Shown in pieces: positions 63,787-64,000 of a stretch of DNA of 64,000 nucleotides. A program made the position numbers and the translations under genes. The notes under the pieces are model-generated. The model saw only the letters and a list, made by a program, of their open reading frames with translations. It ran no database searches and was not told the DNA's origin. Within the stretch, counting starts at the first letter, position 1. The number at the start of each line of letters is the position of its first letter. The DNA lies in assembly GCF_900095385.1 (NCBI RefSeq), contig NZ_FMID01000046.1, forward strand, positions 47,816 to 111,815, written 5' to 3'. The DNA is from Methanoculleus chikugoensis (GTDB lineage: Archaea; Halobacteriota; Methanomicrobia; Methanomicrobiales; Methanoculleaceae).

Positions 63787-64000
63787 CTACCCCGCCCTGA
63801 AGGGCGGGGCTTCCTGCTTCATGGCCAACACTTGCATCACAGCAATGTGATGTAGCGGTATCGTCTCCACAGGCTCGAAGGGCTGTTCCATCCCCACGCG
63901 GTGAATATTCACCGCAGCATTGTGATCTCGATCCGCAACAAACCCACAGTATGGGCATTCATGAACTCTCTCAGAGAGCGTTTTTTTCACAATGCTTCCG
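63787..64000 (-). mobile_element. tnpB: 3' end of an IS200/IS605-type tnpB gene (cut by window end)
   Basis: The minus-strand frame is open to the window edge, so at least 70 C-terminal residues are seen. 'HECPYCGFVADRDHNAAVNI' combines the second half of the TnpB zinc ribbon (CPYCG) with the final RuvC Asp (DRDHNAA), which identifies TnpB, the RNA-guided nuclease of IS605-family elements. The GTG at 63990 is internal. The stop codon abuts a strong hairpin. The rest of the gene, and any tnpA, would lie beyond the window. Confidence 0.88.
63790..63809 (-). ncRNA. Hairpin at the tnpB 3' end (candidate omega-RNA/right-end structure)
   Basis: CCCCGCCCT (63790-63798) pairs with AGGGCGGGG (63801-63809). 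On the coding strand it covers the last codons and ends at the TAG stop. A GC hairpin of this kind with AAGCCCCGCCCTTCAGGG is common at the 3' end of IS605-family tnpB genes, where the guide (omega) RNA overlaps the gene end and the transposon right end. RNA function is inferred from that precedent. Confidence 0.55.

Overview
The window is about 64 kb of high-GC archaeal chromosome. The gene content points to a hydrogenotrophic, formate-using methanogen of the order Methanomicrobiales, most likely Methanoculleus or a close relative. The main evidence is an F420-type formate dehydrogenase pair (fdhA-fdhB), two methanofuran biosynthesis genes (mfnD, mfnF), a nickel/cobalt ECF transporter, TBP and TFS, archaeosortase A, archaellin-like proteins, the archaeal ArfC reductase, TruD, Pth2, Hef and an archaeal-type glycyl-tRNA synthetase, together with a bacterial-type gyrase. 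The genus is inferred from memory of family distribution, not from a search. I found no rRNA, tRNA or CRISPR array.

Layout. 0-7 kb: the tail of an unknown protein, an orphan PemK/MazF-like toxin, a PAS sensor protein without an ATPase domain, a nitroreductase, an HtrA-like protease, an alpha/beta hydrolase, a glycerophosphodiesterase and a DUF2795 protein. 7-14 kb: a polar amino-acid ABC transporter split into a solute-binding gene and, 3.4 kb away, a permease-ATPase-permease operon; between them lie a His-tailed DMT transporter and a PFK-aldolase operon whose PFK carries PPi-type residues. 14-21 kb: membrane proteins, an ABC exporter, a DUF5714 protein, two archaellin-like genes, a DUF1616 protein and a small secreted protein. 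21-30 kb: formate dehydrogenase, an orphan zinc-finger protein, the mfnD-mfnF-zinc-ribbon operon, surE, rpiA and a winged-helix regulator. 30-39 kb: TBP, acetyl-CoA synthetase, a low-GC two-gene cassette, TFS, artA, a CDP-alcohol phosphatidyltransferase, arfC, truD and pth2. 39-49 kb: geranylgeranyl reductase, the metal transporter (M-N-O-Q), a small conserved protein and gyrB-gyrA. 49-54 kb: a DUF2178/XRE/ABC-2 cassette interrupted by a lower-GC module. 54-64 kb: YjbQ, UPF0147, an AutoAg-type zinc ribbon, hef-glyS, a Cmi4-like HTH protein, a UPF0173 hydrolase, a double rhodanese and the 3' end of a tnpB transposon gene.

The long gene-free gaps are not empty. They carry at least three dispersed repeat families: (1) elements of about 70-190 bp bounded by TATCGCCA / TGGCGATA with G-rich and C-rich arms inside (7 copies); (2) inverted repeats built on CTTCGCGTGAG (4 copies); and (3) strings of short hairpins whose stems differ in sequence but remain paired, mostly around GAA, GGA or similar small loops. 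Families 1 and 3 are often interleaved.

A second recurring oddity is starts. Three genes (the DMT transporter, geranylgeranyl reductase and the zinc-ribbon gene after mfnF) have no ATG, GTG or TTG where the family N-terminus should begin. Each has an in-frame CTG with a Shine-Dalgarno-like sequence or a stop-codon overlap at the expected place.
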